The notes beneath the pieces are model-generated. The model was not told where the DNA came from and did not search any database. It was given only the letters and a program-made list of their open reading frames with translations. A stretch of 64,000 bases of DNA from assembly GCA_026770025.1 (NCBI GenBank), contig JAMXDE010000006.1:1990001-2054000 (forward strand), written 5' to 3'. Origin of the DNA: Craspedostauros australis (lineage: Eukaryota; Bacillariophyta; Bacillariophyceae; Mastogloiales; Achnanthaceae). Of this stretch, positions 32,498-42,516 are shown one piece after another; the first letter of the stretch is position 1, and each line of letters opens with the position of its first letter. Both the position numbers and the translations under genes were made by a program.

Positions 32498-33514
32498 ATG
32501 ATGCCCCTCGCTCAATCATCGACGGCGCTGGGAGTTGTCAACACGATCGTGTGCGCAGCGTTGCTCCTGGCGCCAACCAATGCGGTGCTGTTCCGCAATC
32601 GACCTCTGAAGGCGCCGGTGCGACCCGATCTGATCCAGAACGCCATCGACAATGGCGAGCCGATCTACTACTTCGGACTTGGCTCCAACATGCTGCGCGA
32701 AAAGCTCGAGAACCGCGGGATCAACGGCACGAAAATTGACATCCTCGCGATGGAGGCCGGCGTCGCACGCAACCACCGTCTGGCATTCAATATGCGGGGC
32801 TTCCCGCCGTTGGAACCTGGCATGGGATCCTTGGAACCGACCGATTCCAGTGCCAGCCCGCTGCTGAAGTACAAGAACGACGAATGTCACGGTGCCTTGG
32901 TCAAGGTGACGCCCGAGAACTACGAACGCATCGCCCAGTCGGAAGGTGTCACTGGCGCAGCCCAGCAAGGATACGACGAGATCGTCGTTGAGGTGCATCC
33001 CTACACGCGGCCCGATCGGCCCGTTAAGGCCATCGCCTTGCGAGCGCGTGAGCATGTGCGGTTATCGTACGATCCGTGCCCATCGCAGCGGTACATGGAT
33101 ATACTCAAGAAGGGCGCCAACGAGCTGGGGCTGCGACCGTGCTATCGGGAGTTTTTGGAGAATCATCCCATCCAAACCGTTGCGAACTGGCAACGGCACA
33201 TTGCCAAGTTCAATTTGGTAACGATCCTATCCTTTTCCTTTGCGCTCAAGTGGAGGGGGCCATCGAGGTTGCAAAGCCGGTTGTTGTTCATGGTCTACGT
33301 CCCTAGCAACGAGCCCAATAGATTCCGAAAATTTATGAGCGAAGTGCTGACGGTCGCCATCCTGTTTCCAGGTGCCACCCTGGGATGCATGCTGAAGAAG
33401 GTGTATGATGTCACAGGCAAAGGACCACCAGCGCTCCGTATGCTGAAAATGATGTTCCCAGACAAAGCCAAAGAGGACCCAGACAAGACGAACGAAGAAG
33501 AGGAAGCATCCTAA
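32498..33514 (+). CDS. Gamma-glutamylcyclotransferase-like protein
   Basis: 338 residues from the first ATG at 32498. The N-terminus is hydrophobic (VVNTIVCAALLLAPTNA), probably a signal peptide or the first part of a plastid-type presequence. The motif YYFGLGSNML (about residue 57) is the substrate loop of the GGCT/butirosin-like cyclotransferase fold. HGALVKVTPENYERIAQSEG and GYDEIVVEV follow. The Glu of SEG (about 149) is at the expected place of the catalytic acid. Family members cyclise gamma-glutamyl amines to 5-oxoproline. The 100-residue C-terminal extension is not recognised and includes a weakly hydrophobic stretch. It is convergent with the GMC gene downstream. Confidence 0.75.
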   Translation: MMPLAQSSTALGVVNTIVCAALLLAPTNAVLFRNRPLKAPVRPDLIQNAIDNGEPIYYFGLGSNMLREKLENRGINGTKIDILAMEAGVARNHRLAFNMRGFPPLEPGMGSLEPTDSSASPLLKYKNDECHGALVKVTPENYERIAQSEGVTGAAQQGYDEIVVEVHPYTRPDRPVKAIALRAREHVRLSYDPCPSQRYMDILKKGANELGLRPCYREFLENHPIQTVANWQRHIAKFNLVTILSFSFALKWRGPSRLQSRLLFMVYVPSNEPNRFRKFMSEVLTVAILFPGATLGCMLKKVYDVTGKGPPALRMLKMMFPDKAKEDPDKTNEEEEAS

Positions 33515-33868
33515 ATGTGGGTCCTTACGGGGAGTTTTCGTTGTTGGAAGCGATTCACAGTCGAGAACCGCCGCACTCGTCCAAAAATTTGGGTTGCGGA
33601 GGCAAGCAATTTCATTTGGAAAATGAGATGTTCTGGCCCCTCGTGCTGCCGCCACTATGTGTGGTACGTTAACGAGGATGCTGACAGGCCAACACCGGAA
33701 CGTAACAAGCAGAGCCTCTCGATGACCAACACGTACTCGTACTCGCCTACCATCGCGTGTTCGTAGTCCACCATGGCGACACCTTGTTCTTCCTTCGGCT
33801 CTTTTTTTGTTTCACAATGAAATTCGATTCCTCCGCTCCACTCTACGACAGCCTATGTGCTCTCTGCT
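33515..33868. other. Short convergent intergenic region
   Basis: Lies between the 3' ends of the cyclotransferase-like gene (+) and GMC gene 1 (-). No gene or clear structure seen. Confidence 0.5.
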
Positions 33869-35593
33869 TCAATTTCCTTCTTCCTCGTTGCCCTTCAACA
33901 AACGGCGGCCGAATGTGTATCCCAAGGTCGCGCAAGTCAATGACGGTGGCACTGAGATGCAACGCGAAAAGGTCGATGCGTCGCAGACGCGAATGCCGGA
34001 ATGATCGCGCAACCGCAGATCTTCACCAACCACCCAGTCTCCATCGTCATTCTCTCTTGCTTTGCGCATGCGGCAGGTTCCGGAGTAGTGGTAGTATTGC
34101 GACCCGGAACTGCGTGCGTTGTCGCCGAACACCGATCGGCTTTCGAGTGTCTTGCTGGAAAGATCGGTGCATCCATTATCGTTTGCAGACTTGCGACACA
34201 TCTTGGATGCTTCCCACAATGCATCGATGTCGCGTTCATCCTCCAAGTAACCGACGTGGGCGTTGATCTTGACATCGCGACGTCGCAGTGGTCCATTCTG
34301 CTCCGGGTCGAGCCGCTCCACGTTGAGGGATCCCTTCGACTTGGGGTAGAGGTGACAGATGATGGCTGTTGTGACATACCGGTTCACCAAATAACCCAGC
34401 GGCGAGTACTCTAGCGCCACGTACATGATTCCGTACATGACATGAGCGAGGAGCTCGAGGAACCCCTCGATGATCGCCTTTGCAGGCCCTGGCAACGGGA
34501 CGACAACGCGGAGCAGGTTGAAGATCCCGAAGGCCATGGTGTGACTGACGGCGCTACCATCCGCGATCATCACCACACAATCCTTCTCGCCGCCCAGAGC
34601 GATACGACCCATTGCGATTATGCCATTGGGCGATACGAACGGCGACTTCTTCTTTTCTGACAGTGAGAAGATGTACGGAACGAGTGCCTGATCTTGCAGG
34701 TTGGTGCCGATGCCACGGATTGTTTGGCCCATGCCGGAAACCAGCAACAGAGCCGGGCTCTCGAATGCGCCTGCGCACAGGATGAGCTCTTCCTTGACCG
34801 CAAGGCTGAAGCTGTGCTTGTCTCCGTTCTTCTCTGTCGTGCAGCACTCGAGCGATTCGACCTGCTTGTCATCGCCATCAGTGTTCACAACGATGCGCTG
34901 CGCTTCAGTGCGGAGGAACCACTGGACGTGCGGTTTGAGGTGGGGGTTGGCATCCAGCAAGGGTTGGATCAACGCCTGGTAGTAGTTGCGACGCTGGAAC
35001 TGGCCGTCGTCTTGCTTGGCGCAGGCGTACATGATGTCTGTGTACGTATCGAAGGCCTTATCCTTGAAGACCGCGCAGCCAAAGTAGGCTTCATCATTGG
35101 CCTTGCCTTGATGAATGCAGTTGTTGTTGGTCATGGTGGATAGGAGATGCTTGCTGCCCTGCATCATGTCCGCCGTCCAGGATCCGGCCCAATGCTCAAC
35201 ATCGGAGGGCCTGGGAGGAGCGGTCAGCGCGGCATTGATGTTGGTTGACCCGCCGAGGCCCTGCCCAAGGCATATGTTGGATAGATGCCCATGGAAGGTA
35301 TCCACGATGTGCTGTGCAGGATAGTGCGGTGGCGATGGTGTGCTGGGGGAAAGAACTGAGTGCGGGGTGTTGCATGCGGCAGGCCACGTCGTGGCACGCT
35401 GCGTCGATCGATGCTCCTGTGGCGTTCTCATGGCCCCTCGTTCCACAACGGCGACCTTGAAGGGTGGTACCTTGGACGTTCCGGCGTACGGTTCCAGCAT
35501 GCCATACAGCAGGCCCATGGATGAAGGACCACCCCCGACGATCACATAGTCGAAGGATTTCGCCGATGCAACTTTCGCTGTTGGCACAGTCAT
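33869..35593 (-). CDS. GMC-family FAD oxidoreductase 1
   Basis: 574 residues, single exon. The N-terminal FAD-binding motif is FDYVIVGGGPSSMG (about residues 14-27). A second GMC block is CLGQGLGGSTNINAA. The C-terminal GMC domain has YYHYSGTCRMRK, with the first catalytic His, followed by DLRLRDHSGIRVCDASTFSRCISVPPSLTCATLG. In most GMC enzymes an Asn-Pro or His-Pro stands where this protein appears to have Pro-Pro, so the second catalytic residue may be missing or moved. Substrate unknown; the family includes choline and aryl-alcohol oxidases. The paralogue at 36283-38070 is very similar along its length, a tandem duplication. Confidence 0.85.
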   Translation of the reverse strand: MTVPTAKVASAKSFDYVIVGGGPSSMGLLYGMLEPYAGTSKVPPFKVAVVERGAMRTPQEHRSTQRATTWPAACNTPHSVLSPSTPSPPHYPAQHIVDTFHGHLSNICLGQGLGGSTNINAALTAPPRPSDVEHWAGSWTADMMQGSKHLLSTMTNNNCIHQGKANDEAYFGCAVFKDKAFDTYTDIMYACAKQDDGQFQRRNYYQALIQPLLDANPHLKPHVQWFLRTEAQRIVVNTDGDDKQVESLECCTTEKNGDKHSFSLAVKEELILCAGAFESPALLLVSGMGQTIRGIGTNLQDQALVPYIFSLSEKKKSPFVSPNGIIAMGRIALGGEKDCVVMIADGSAVSHTMAFGIFNLLRVVVPLPGPAKAIIEGFLELLAHVMYGIMYVALEYSPLGYLVNRYVTTAIICHLYPKSKGSLNVERLDPEQNGPLRRRDVKINAHVGYLEDERDIDALWEASKMCRKSANDNGCTDLSSKTLESRSVFGDNARSSGSQYYHYSGTCRMRKARENDDGDWVVGEDLRLRDHSGIRVCDASTFSRCISVPPSLTCATLGYTFGRRLLKGNEEEGN

Positions 35594-36282
35594 CTTCGTG
35601 GATCTTCCACTGTTCCAGCGTAGTTGTAGTCGCAGCTCTTCAGGCGTGCACTGCTTGGAAGTGCGTTGAGACAGTGGTCTGGACGTGCTTCAACACCGAC
35701 TCGCTGAAGATTGTGGCTGTGATTATGGCGACGACGACGATGGCGATAGTTGAAATAGTTGTGAAAGCCGTCGAAACCCGATGAAGCAAACAATGCTGTG
35801 GCGCTTTGTTGGTTGGGCCATGGCATCATCCCATCCTCCTCCTCGCTGGTTACCGAGGTTCTCCTCTCTCTCTCTCGTTGTCTCTCTGACATCCAGCATC
35901 TGCAGTCGTTTTGTGGCCCCACCGGAACGTCGCTGGGAGGCTTGAAGAGCTTCTGTCCTCTTGTCGCTTCTGCTTCTTCTTCGCGCCGAATGCCGCTTTC
36001 CGATTGCTTGGTTTTTATTGAGATTTTGTGAGCTTCGTCAATACCGTTACAGGCGTTAAACTGGATTCGTTCATAGCACGTGTACTTGGGCGTGACTGTT
36101 GTTGTAAAGCGCAGACAAGTAATCAGTAATACGTGCTTCTTCAGATCTCCATGGCGAATGCAAGAAGAGCGTCCTCCTTGTAGATTTCCAAAGATGGTAT
36201 TCTGCGCTCAGACTACTCGGCTCTTCAACTCGTGTTGCTCTGCTATCGTCTCACTAATTCATTAATTCATTAATACGCTCAT
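35594..36282. other. Spacer between the tandem GMC genes
   Basis: Upstream region of GMC gene 1 and downstream region of GMC gene 2. It contains a CT-rich stretch near 35865-35890. No gene seen. Confidence 0.5.
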
Positions 36283-38070
36283 TCAGTCTGACCCTTTTCC
36301 TTTGTTCATCAACAGACGGCGGCTGAATTCGTACCCCAAGGTCGCGCAAGTCAATGACGGTGGCACCGAGATGCAACGCGAAAAGGTCGATGCATCGCAG
36401 ACGCGAATGCCGGAATGATCGCGCACCCGCAGATCTTCATCGACCACCCAGTCCCCATCGTCATTCTCTCCTGCTTTGCGCATTCGACAGGTTCCGGAGT
36501 AGTGGTAGTAGCACGCCCCGGTACCTCGTGCGAGGTTACCGAACACCGATCGGCTTTCAAGGGTCTTGCTGGAAAGATCGGTGCATCCATTATCGTTTGC
36601 AGACTTGCGACACATCTTGGATGCTTCCCACAATGCATCGATGTCGCGTTCATCCTCCAAGTAACCGACGTGGGCGTTGATCTTGACATCGCGACGTCGC
36701 AGTGGTCCGGTCTGCTCCGGGTTGAGCCGCTCCACGTTGAGCGATCCCTTCGACTTGGGGTAGCACTGGCAGATGAGAGCGATTGTACTGTATCGATACA
36801 TGAAATAGCCCAGCAGCGAGTACTCCAGTGCCAGGTAGATAGCCTTGCTAGCCACGCGAGCGAAGATCTCGAGGAACCCCTCGATGATCGCCTCTGCAGG
36901 CCCCGACAACGGGACGACGATGCGGAACAGGTTGGAGATCACCAGCGAATTGATTTGACTGAGTCCGCTGCTTTCCGCGACCATCACCACGCAATCCTTC
37001 TCGCCACCTACAGCGATGTGGCCCATCGCAACCATGCTACTGGGCGATACGAACGACAATTTCTTCTTTTGGGATAGTCCAAACAAGTATCCAACCAGTG
37101 CCTGATCTTGCAGGTTTTTTCCGATGCCACGGACTGTTTGGCCCATGCCGGAAACCAACATCAAGGCGGGGCTTTCGAGCGCACCTGCGCACAGGATGAG
37201 CTCCTTCTTGGCCAGAAGACTGAAGCTGTGCTTGTCTCCGTTCTTCTCTGTCGTGCAGCATTCAAGTGATTCCACCTGCTTGGCATCGCCATCAGTGCTC
37301 ACAACGATACGCTGCGCCTCGGTGCTGAGGAACCATTGGACGTGCGGCTTGAGGTGCGGATTGGCATCCAGCAATGGCTGCACCAACGCCTGATAGTAGT
37401 TGCGACGTTGGAACTGGCCATGCTCGTCCTTGACGGAGGTGTGCATGATGTCTGTGTACAAGTCGAAGGCCTTCTCCTTGAAGACCGCGCAGTCAAAGTA
37501 GGCCTCATCATTGGCCTTGCCTTGATGAATGCAGTTGTTGTTGGTCATGGTGGAGAGAACATGCTTGCTGCCTTGCATCATATCCGTCGTCCAGGAACCA
37601 GCCCAATGCTCAAAGTCTGAGGCCTTCGGAGGGGCAGCGATCGCCGCATTTACATTGGACGAGCCGCCAAGGCCCTGGCCCAGGCATATGTTGTAGCGGT
37701 GTGCAAAGTAGGTGTCCACGATATACTGTGCAGGATAGTGCGGTGGTGATGGCGTGCGCGGAAACAGAATTGAGTGCGGGAGATTGGCTGCAGCTGACCA
37801 CGTAGTGACATGTTGCGTGAGGCTGTGCTCCTGTGGCGTTTTCATGGATCCGCGCTCCACGACGGCCACCTTGAAAGGGGGTGCCTTGGATGTGCCGGCG
37901 TACGGTTCCAGCATGCCATACAGCAGCCCCATGGCAGAAGGACCACCTCCAACGATCACATAGTCGAAGGATTGCACTGGTCGATCCTTCATTCCTGGCA
38001 TTGCATTGATCGTGCTGGGACTACTGGGACTCGCACTGTCCCCCGCCTCTCTGGATGCTGTCACTGCCAT
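36283..38070 (-). CDS. GMC-family FAD oxidoreductase 2
   Basis: 595 residues, single exon. It is like GMC 1 from the FAD motif FDYVIVGGGPSAMG (about 35-48) to the end, with the same YYHYSGTCRMRK and SVPPSLTCATLG. The N-terminus is about 21 residues longer and Ser/Pro-rich. Differences between the copies are concentrated at the start, around the middle hydrophobic segment (about 390-440) and in the last residues. The shared Pro-Pro at the usual Asn/His position shows that the oddity predates the duplication. Its start faces the second DUF839 gene. Confidence 0.85.
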   Translation of the reverse strand: MAVTASREAGDSASPSSPSTINAMPGMKDRPVQSFDYVIVGGGPSAMGLLYGMLEPYAGTSKAPPFKVAVVERGSMKTPQEHSLTQHVTTWSAAANLPHSILFPRTPSPPHYPAQYIVDTYFAHRYNICLGQGLGGSSNVNAAIAAPPKASDFEHWAGSWTTDMMQGSKHVLSTMTNNNCIHQGKANDEAYFDCAVFKEKAFDLYTDIMHTSVKDEHGQFQRRNYYQALVQPLLDANPHLKPHVQWFLSTEAQRIVVSTDGDAKQVESLECCTTEKNGDKHSFSLLAKKELILCAGALESPALMLVSGMGQTVRGIGKNLQDQALVGYLFGLSQKKKLSFVSPSSMVAMGHIAVGGEKDCVVMVAESSGLSQINSLVISNLFRIVVPLSGPAEAIIEGFLEIFARVASKAIYLALEYSLLGYFMYRYSTIALICQCYPKSKGSLNVERLNPEQTGPLRRRDVKINAHVGYLEDERDIDALWEASKMCRKSANDNGCTDLSSKTLESRSVFGNLARGTGACYYHYSGTCRMRKAGENDDGDWVVDEDLRVRDHSGIRVCDASTFSRCISVPPSLTCATLGYEFSRRLLMNKGKGSD

Positions 38071-38617
38071 CTTCGTGATTCTTCTCTCTCTCTAGCTGTG
38101 CGAGTACGGGTATGTGATGTCACCGAGAGAGTTGCCTGTTTCCAAACACACAAACTACTCCAACTTTGTTGCATTGCGTTCTGTTGCTCTGTGCCGTCTC
38201 ATCCCGTCGTCTCATCCCACTCATCGACATGTTCCCTGATACTCTACTGCGCTTGGTCTCCCTGTTTGTGTGGAACAGCCATCGCGATCTTTCCTATTGT
38301 CACCTCGTGTTCTTTTCTGTTTGGATCGACAATTCGGAATCCTCGAATCTGTTTGGAGGTTATTTCACCGTTACAAACGTTATCTTCAAACTTGGTAGAG
38401 CGAAACAAGCGTGGCGAAACACGCCATCCAATTCTCCACGATGGAATGGAGCAATCTCTACCAGGAGAGAGACGTGTGCACACAGCACAACACACCATCT
38501 CCGTACTTGTGCACTCCACCATATACCTAGTACGAGTAGTATGGCAGAGCATCAGGACAGGAACGCATGGATCCCACGATATCCCTTGTTGAGAGGGCGC
38601 AGATATAATGTAACACG
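38071..38617. promoter_or_regulatory. Divergent promoter region, GMC 2 / DUF839 gene 2
   Basis: The 547-bp region lies between two divergent start codons, so it should hold both promoters. A CT/GA-rich stretch (38082-38095) is next to the GMC start. Frames here on the plus strand are antisense extensions and are not taken as genes. Confidence 0.45.
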
Positions 38618-40552
38618 ATGTGTTTTCGCAGGAGTGCCGTTGTTGTCAGGACCATGAAAAGTGACAGAAATGTGGAAGCGCTCGCTGTCATTTTTCGCGA
38701 ACGAAGGTTTACGATGACGGAATCTCCCCAACAACAACATCAGCAGCAACAGCAGCAGCGGCATCAAACCCACCGCCGGGCAGGCCCGTACAAGAAGCTG
38801 GGATCTTTCCGTGCCCAAGGTGACGTTGGTGATGCGAGTTCCAATGCCAACATCGGGCTTGCGAGTCCATACTATGCCAGCCCCAACCGCTTGCTCGCGG
38901 AGAATGTCGCAACGTCGTCGATGACCTCATCCCAGAGGCAGCGGCAGAACCAACAGAGCCAGCACAACATGAGGAGAGTCTTGCGACTTCTCGTCGTTCT
39001 GGGGATACTCGCTCTGATTGCGATCATCGCAGGAGCCGCCATTGGCATTTCGGATGCATCCAAGAGTACCAGAGATGGGAACCAAGAGCAGGACGTGATT
39101 GGCACACCAACGCAGAACAAGCACAACGAGTCCGATGATGGTGATCTCATTGATGCAAGCAGCAGCAGTGTTGATTCCGTGGACGAAGCGAGACAGACGC
39201 AGCCACCATCCGTATTCACCACCGACTCTTCAGACGACGAATCAGAACCCTCCAACGACGGCCGACCCAGACCAGGCGACCCGCCTTCTGATCGTGTGAA
39301 TGCGCCAAGTGCACAATCCACGGTTTCGCCGATCGGTGTCATCCCATCGCGTAACTCGACGCAGCCATCTCTGTCTCCCACGCTCGCCCCCACGCCAACG
39401 CCCATCACGTACCAGCCTGGAAATCTCACCACGTTCCAAGAAGGTCTGCTCCTCTCCCACGGCCTTTCCGCCCGACGCATTGCTTCGTCCGGCGCACCCG
39501 TGCCGTTCCACAACGGCTCGTACTCCACCATTCCATTCCACGGCCGCCCCGACGGCAGCGCCACCTTTGTCGATGATCGACCACACAACCCTGGTGGATG
39601 GATCTACGTGAGCAACTCGGAGATGCTGGAGCCCAAGGCCGGTGGCGTGGGCGCCATCACTTTCGATCACGCAGGACGCGCCGTCGATTACGCTCGTATC
39701 TTGACGGGCACGACGCGGAATTGCGCGGGAGGTCGCACGCCGTGGCAGACGTGGGCATCGTGCGAGGAGGTCGAGTCCGAAGGTCAGATCTATCAGGTCG
39801 ATCCCACGGGGCAACGGCAACCGCAGCTCCTGACGTTGGGCAGCGACGGTGGTCGATGGGAGGCCTTTGCTTACGATGTGCGGGATCGGCAGCGTCCGTA
39901 TTTCTTTGCGACGGAGGATCATACGAAGGGCACCGTGCGGCGGTTCGTGCCGCATGCAGAGTACATTCATTGGGAGAAGGATCCGTGGACCATGCTGCAT
40001 TCTCCCGGCACAATCGAGTACTTGGTGCTGTATCCGAACGCGACCAGGGACGGCGGGACGTTCGCCTGGACGCAGGATATCGAGGTCGGCAGGAACAACG
40101 CGAGATCCGTGTATCCACAGACGGAAGGGATTGACGTGCGTGACAACGAGATGTACTTTGTGTGCAAGGGAATCCGCCAGCTGTTTGGGCTGGATCTGGA
40201 TGAGGGAACGTACTGGAACCACACCACTGTGACAGGATTGTTCGACGGTTCCGCGGATCAAATCCAACGCGTGGTTGGCAGCTCGGAAGATCTGCTGTAC
40301 TTCACGGAACAGGGTGGGAAGGATGCTGGTATTCACGCGCGGGATGCGACGGGAAGGTTCTACACCATCCTGGAGAGTCCGGTGTATGCCGACGAAACGA
40401 CAGGACTCGCATTCTCCCCGGATGGGATGCACATGTACGTGGCCTACCAGGGGAATGGACTGCTGTTCGATGTCTGGCGTGAGGATGGGCAGCCGTTCCC
40501 CGCTCGGACATTGGATGTGAAGTACCATGCAACGTCGGTGTTTGGGGATTGA
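38618..40552 (+). CDS. DUF839 / PhoX-like membrane-anchored protein 2 (intronless)
   Basis: 644 residues from the first ATG; a start at 38714 (MTESPQQQ) would give 612 and may be the real one. A Gln/His-rich cytosolic segment precedes a membrane helix at about residues 121-144. A Ser/Asp-rich stalk with SLSPTLAPTPTP follows. The PhoX-like domain is colinear with protein 1: GNLTTFQEGLLLSHGL, RPHNPGGWIYVSNSE, CAGGRTPWQTWASCEE, PYFFATEDHTKGTVRRF, GIDVRDNEMYFV. It lacks both the intron and the TQP repeat of protein 1. A likely extracellular or luminal phosphatase or phosphodiesterase by family, not proven. Confidence 0.85.
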   Translation: MCFRRSAVVVRTMKSDRNVEALAVIFRERRFTMTESPQQQHQQQQQQRHQTHRRAGPYKKLGSFRAQGDVGDASSNANIGLASPYYASPNRLLAENVATSSMTSSQRQRQNQQSQHNMRRVLRLLVVLGILALIAIIAGAAIGISDASKSTRDGNQEQDVIGTPTQNKHNESDDGDLIDASSSSVDSVDEARQTQPPSVFTTDSSDDESEPSNDGRPRPGDPPSDRVNAPSAQSTVSPIGVIPSRNSTQPSLSPTLAPTPTPITYQPGNLTTFQEGLLLSHGLSARRIASSGAPVPFHNGSYSTIPFHGRPDGSATFVDDRPHNPGGWIYVSNSEMLEPKAGGVGAITFDHAGRAVDYARILTGTTRNCAGGRTPWQTWASCEEVESEGQIYQVDPTGQRQPQLLTLGSDGGRWEAFAYDVRDRQRPYFFATEDHTKGTVRRFVPHAEYIHWEKDPWTMLHSPGTIEYLVLYPNATRDGGTFAWTQDIEVGRNNARSVYPQTEGIDVRDNEMYFVCKGIRQLFGLDLDEGTYWNHTTVTGLFDGSADQIQRVVGSSEDLLYFTEQGGKDAGIHARDATGRFYTILESPVYADETTGLAFSPDGMHMYVAYQGNGLLFDVWREDGQPFPARTLDVKYHATSVFGD

Positions 40553-40914
40553 CCTCGATGATGATAATGATGATAATGATTGTGGTGGTGCCAGAATACT
40601 GTATGAACACGCAGGGGCCGGAGAATTCGTGGTTGTTGAGTAGTATAATACCATTAGAGTGCTTCATGAGTACTTGTAGCGTGACGACGCGAGCTGAGCG
40701 AGAATATAATTCGTAGAGTATGGTACATGATTTGGATTGCTCTACTAGTACTGCAGAGTATGTATGTTGAATGCTCTTAGCATGTGGAAGTTGGGAAAGA
40801 TGGCAAATGCCGCCTTGTTTTGGAGTACTCTTCCATTGAGTACCATGCTCTGTGCCACTCTGTGTGGTCGGCTCGTCCCGCAGTTGCATAATTGCACAGT
40901 TGCAAACAGTAGTT
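40553..40914. other. Convergent intergenic region
   Basis: Spacer between DUF839 gene 2 and the inositol monophosphatase gene. An ATG/ATA run (40558-40580) is the only local structure. Confidence 0.5.
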
Positions 40915-41871
40915 TCATTTAGTATTGTACATGATATCCAGGAGCTGATCGGCAAGTTGCGGAGTCGCCGCCGCAAAGACGGAGCGTTGCAGGACATCCA
41001 TCGGCCTGTCCTTGGATGAGCGGCCCGTGATATCCCTCGTGACACCGCCCGCCTCCTCGATGATGAGCTTGCCGGCACACAGATCCCAGATCTTGGGCCC
41101 CGTCCCATCCTCCCAGGATCCTTCCTCGAAACAGGCGTCGAATCTGCCACACGCAACGTAGGCCAGACAGACGCCGCAGCACCCCAACACTCGCACGTGG
41201 CGCACGCCGCGTTCCAGTATCTGGCGCTGCACGGATTGATAGCGATGCACGGAGAGCGCGTCGCGTCCGTATCCCGGATCCATGGCCACGACGGCCTGCG
41301 TGATGTCGGTGGTTGCGGAGACGCGCAGCTTGCGCACCGTGGCATCCCTCGTCTGCAAGAAGGCCCCGCTGCCGCGCACGGCCCAAAAGAGCTCCTCGGA
41401 GGTGGGATTGTAGATGACGCCGACCTGGACCTCCTTGTTGCGCAAGAAGGCGATGAGGACGCAGCTCAATCCCAGGCGGTGCACGAAGTTGGTCGTGCCG
41501 TCGATCGGATCCACCGTCCACGTGGGCGCATCGGTGAGTTCGTAGGTGCCGTGCGTGCCGCAGGACTCCTCGCCGATGATGGCGTGCGCGGGGTACTTGG
41601 ATCGCAGCAGTTCCAGCACGAGCTCTTCGCACTTCTGGTCCGTCTCCGTGACCAGGTCGACAGAGTTGCTCTTCGTTTCTATTTTGGGTTGCGTTGCCGC
41701 GTCCTCGCCATTGCCGTTGTTGCCATGGTTGCCATGGTCGTCATCTTGGGAGGCTGATGGAACATCATGCCACCAGACGCGGTTGATTTCGGCGCCGGCA
41801 AGCTTTGCTGCCTCCTTGGCGACTTGCAGGATCTCCTGCAAATCAATTGCGCCACTTTCTTCCGTCGCCAT
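40915..41871 (-). CDS. Inositol monophosphatase family protein
   Basis: 318 residues from ATG 41871 (MATEESGAID). The frame continues upstream but probably as leader. The metal-binding motifs of the family are all present: IIGEESCG (about 96), WTVDPIDGTTNFVHRLG (about 116) and the C-terminal WDLCAGKLIIEEAGGV (about 258-273). The sequence TDQKCEELV before them is also typical. The enzyme hydrolyses myo-inositol monophosphates, or related sugar phosphates, with Mg2+. A His/Asn/Gly-rich insertion near residues 40-55 is unusual. Probably cytosolic. Confidence 0.92.
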   Translation of the reverse strand: MATEESGAIDLQEILQVAKEAAKLAGAEINRVWWHDVPSASQDDDHGNHGNNGNGEDAATQPKIETKSNSVDLVTETDQKCEELVLELLRSKYPAHAIIGEESCGTHGTYELTDAPTWTVDPIDGTTNFVHRLGLSCVLIAFLRNKEVQVGVIYNPTSEELFWAVRGSGAFLQTRDATVRKLRVSATTDITQAVVAMDPGYGRDALSVHRYQSVQRQILERGVRHVRVLGCCGVCLAYVACGRFDACFEEGSWEDGTGPKIWDLCAGKLIIEEAGGVTRDITGRSSKDRPMDVLQRSVFAAATPQLADQLLDIMYNTK

Positions 41872-42516
41872 CTTTCTTGGAATGTACAGAGTCTTATGAC
41901 GGATCGTTCGAGTATGTGCTGTTACGAGGACGACTCCATGGTTGGAAGAGGGAGACCCTCGGCGTTCGCGAAGTGTGTGTGTGTGGGGGGGGGGGGGACG
42001 ACGTGCAAACAGTGCCAACAAGGAAAGATCGTTGGCTTGTCCGTGTGTGTTTTGCGGCTTGCTTAATCAACTGGAGAGAAAGGACACGCTTCCTTGAGGA
42101 CACGCTGGACGAAGCTGGTTGCGATGTACAGACCTTATATAGGTTAATTTGTTGTAACAATTGTGTTCTCTTTCGATTCTTGGAGATTCATGCCGGTACC
42201 ATACCACAGGTACAACACTCACGCAACAACAACAGCCAGTCAACAAAACATGGGCACCGCAAAACGAGCAGCATGTTGGATGCTGCAATTCTGGTGTGTG
42301 AAGGGATTCGTTGCACATTCATTTCGTTGCGCATCCATTTCGTTGCACATTCATCCACTGGCCCAACCTTGTGAAGGAGAGAGGCTGATCGACCGATGAC
42401 TGATCGGCATACTCGCAGCTACCGATCATAATAAACGACCATACAACATTGCTAGATTCATCACAAGCAATAGCATAATCAGTCGCAACAGCAGATAGAG
42501 AGAGAAGAACGGCGCA
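41872..42516. other. Divergent intergenic region, IMPase / VTC
   Basis: Contains a poly-G run at about 41985-41997 after a TG repeat, and a small repeat of CATTTCGTTGC (42318-42350). Probably holds the promoters of both flanking genes. Confidence 0.45.

Noticed and set aside
37810-38592. 260-codon plus-strand frame overlapping the start of GMC gene 2
   Set aside because: Overlaps a well-supported gene in antisense, then crosses a promoter region; no domain.
39242-40654. 470-codon minus-strand open frame opposite DUF839 gene 2
   Set aside because: It is the mirror of a strongly coding plus strand with matching membrane helix, stalk and PhoX-like domain. The antisense peptide has no family features.
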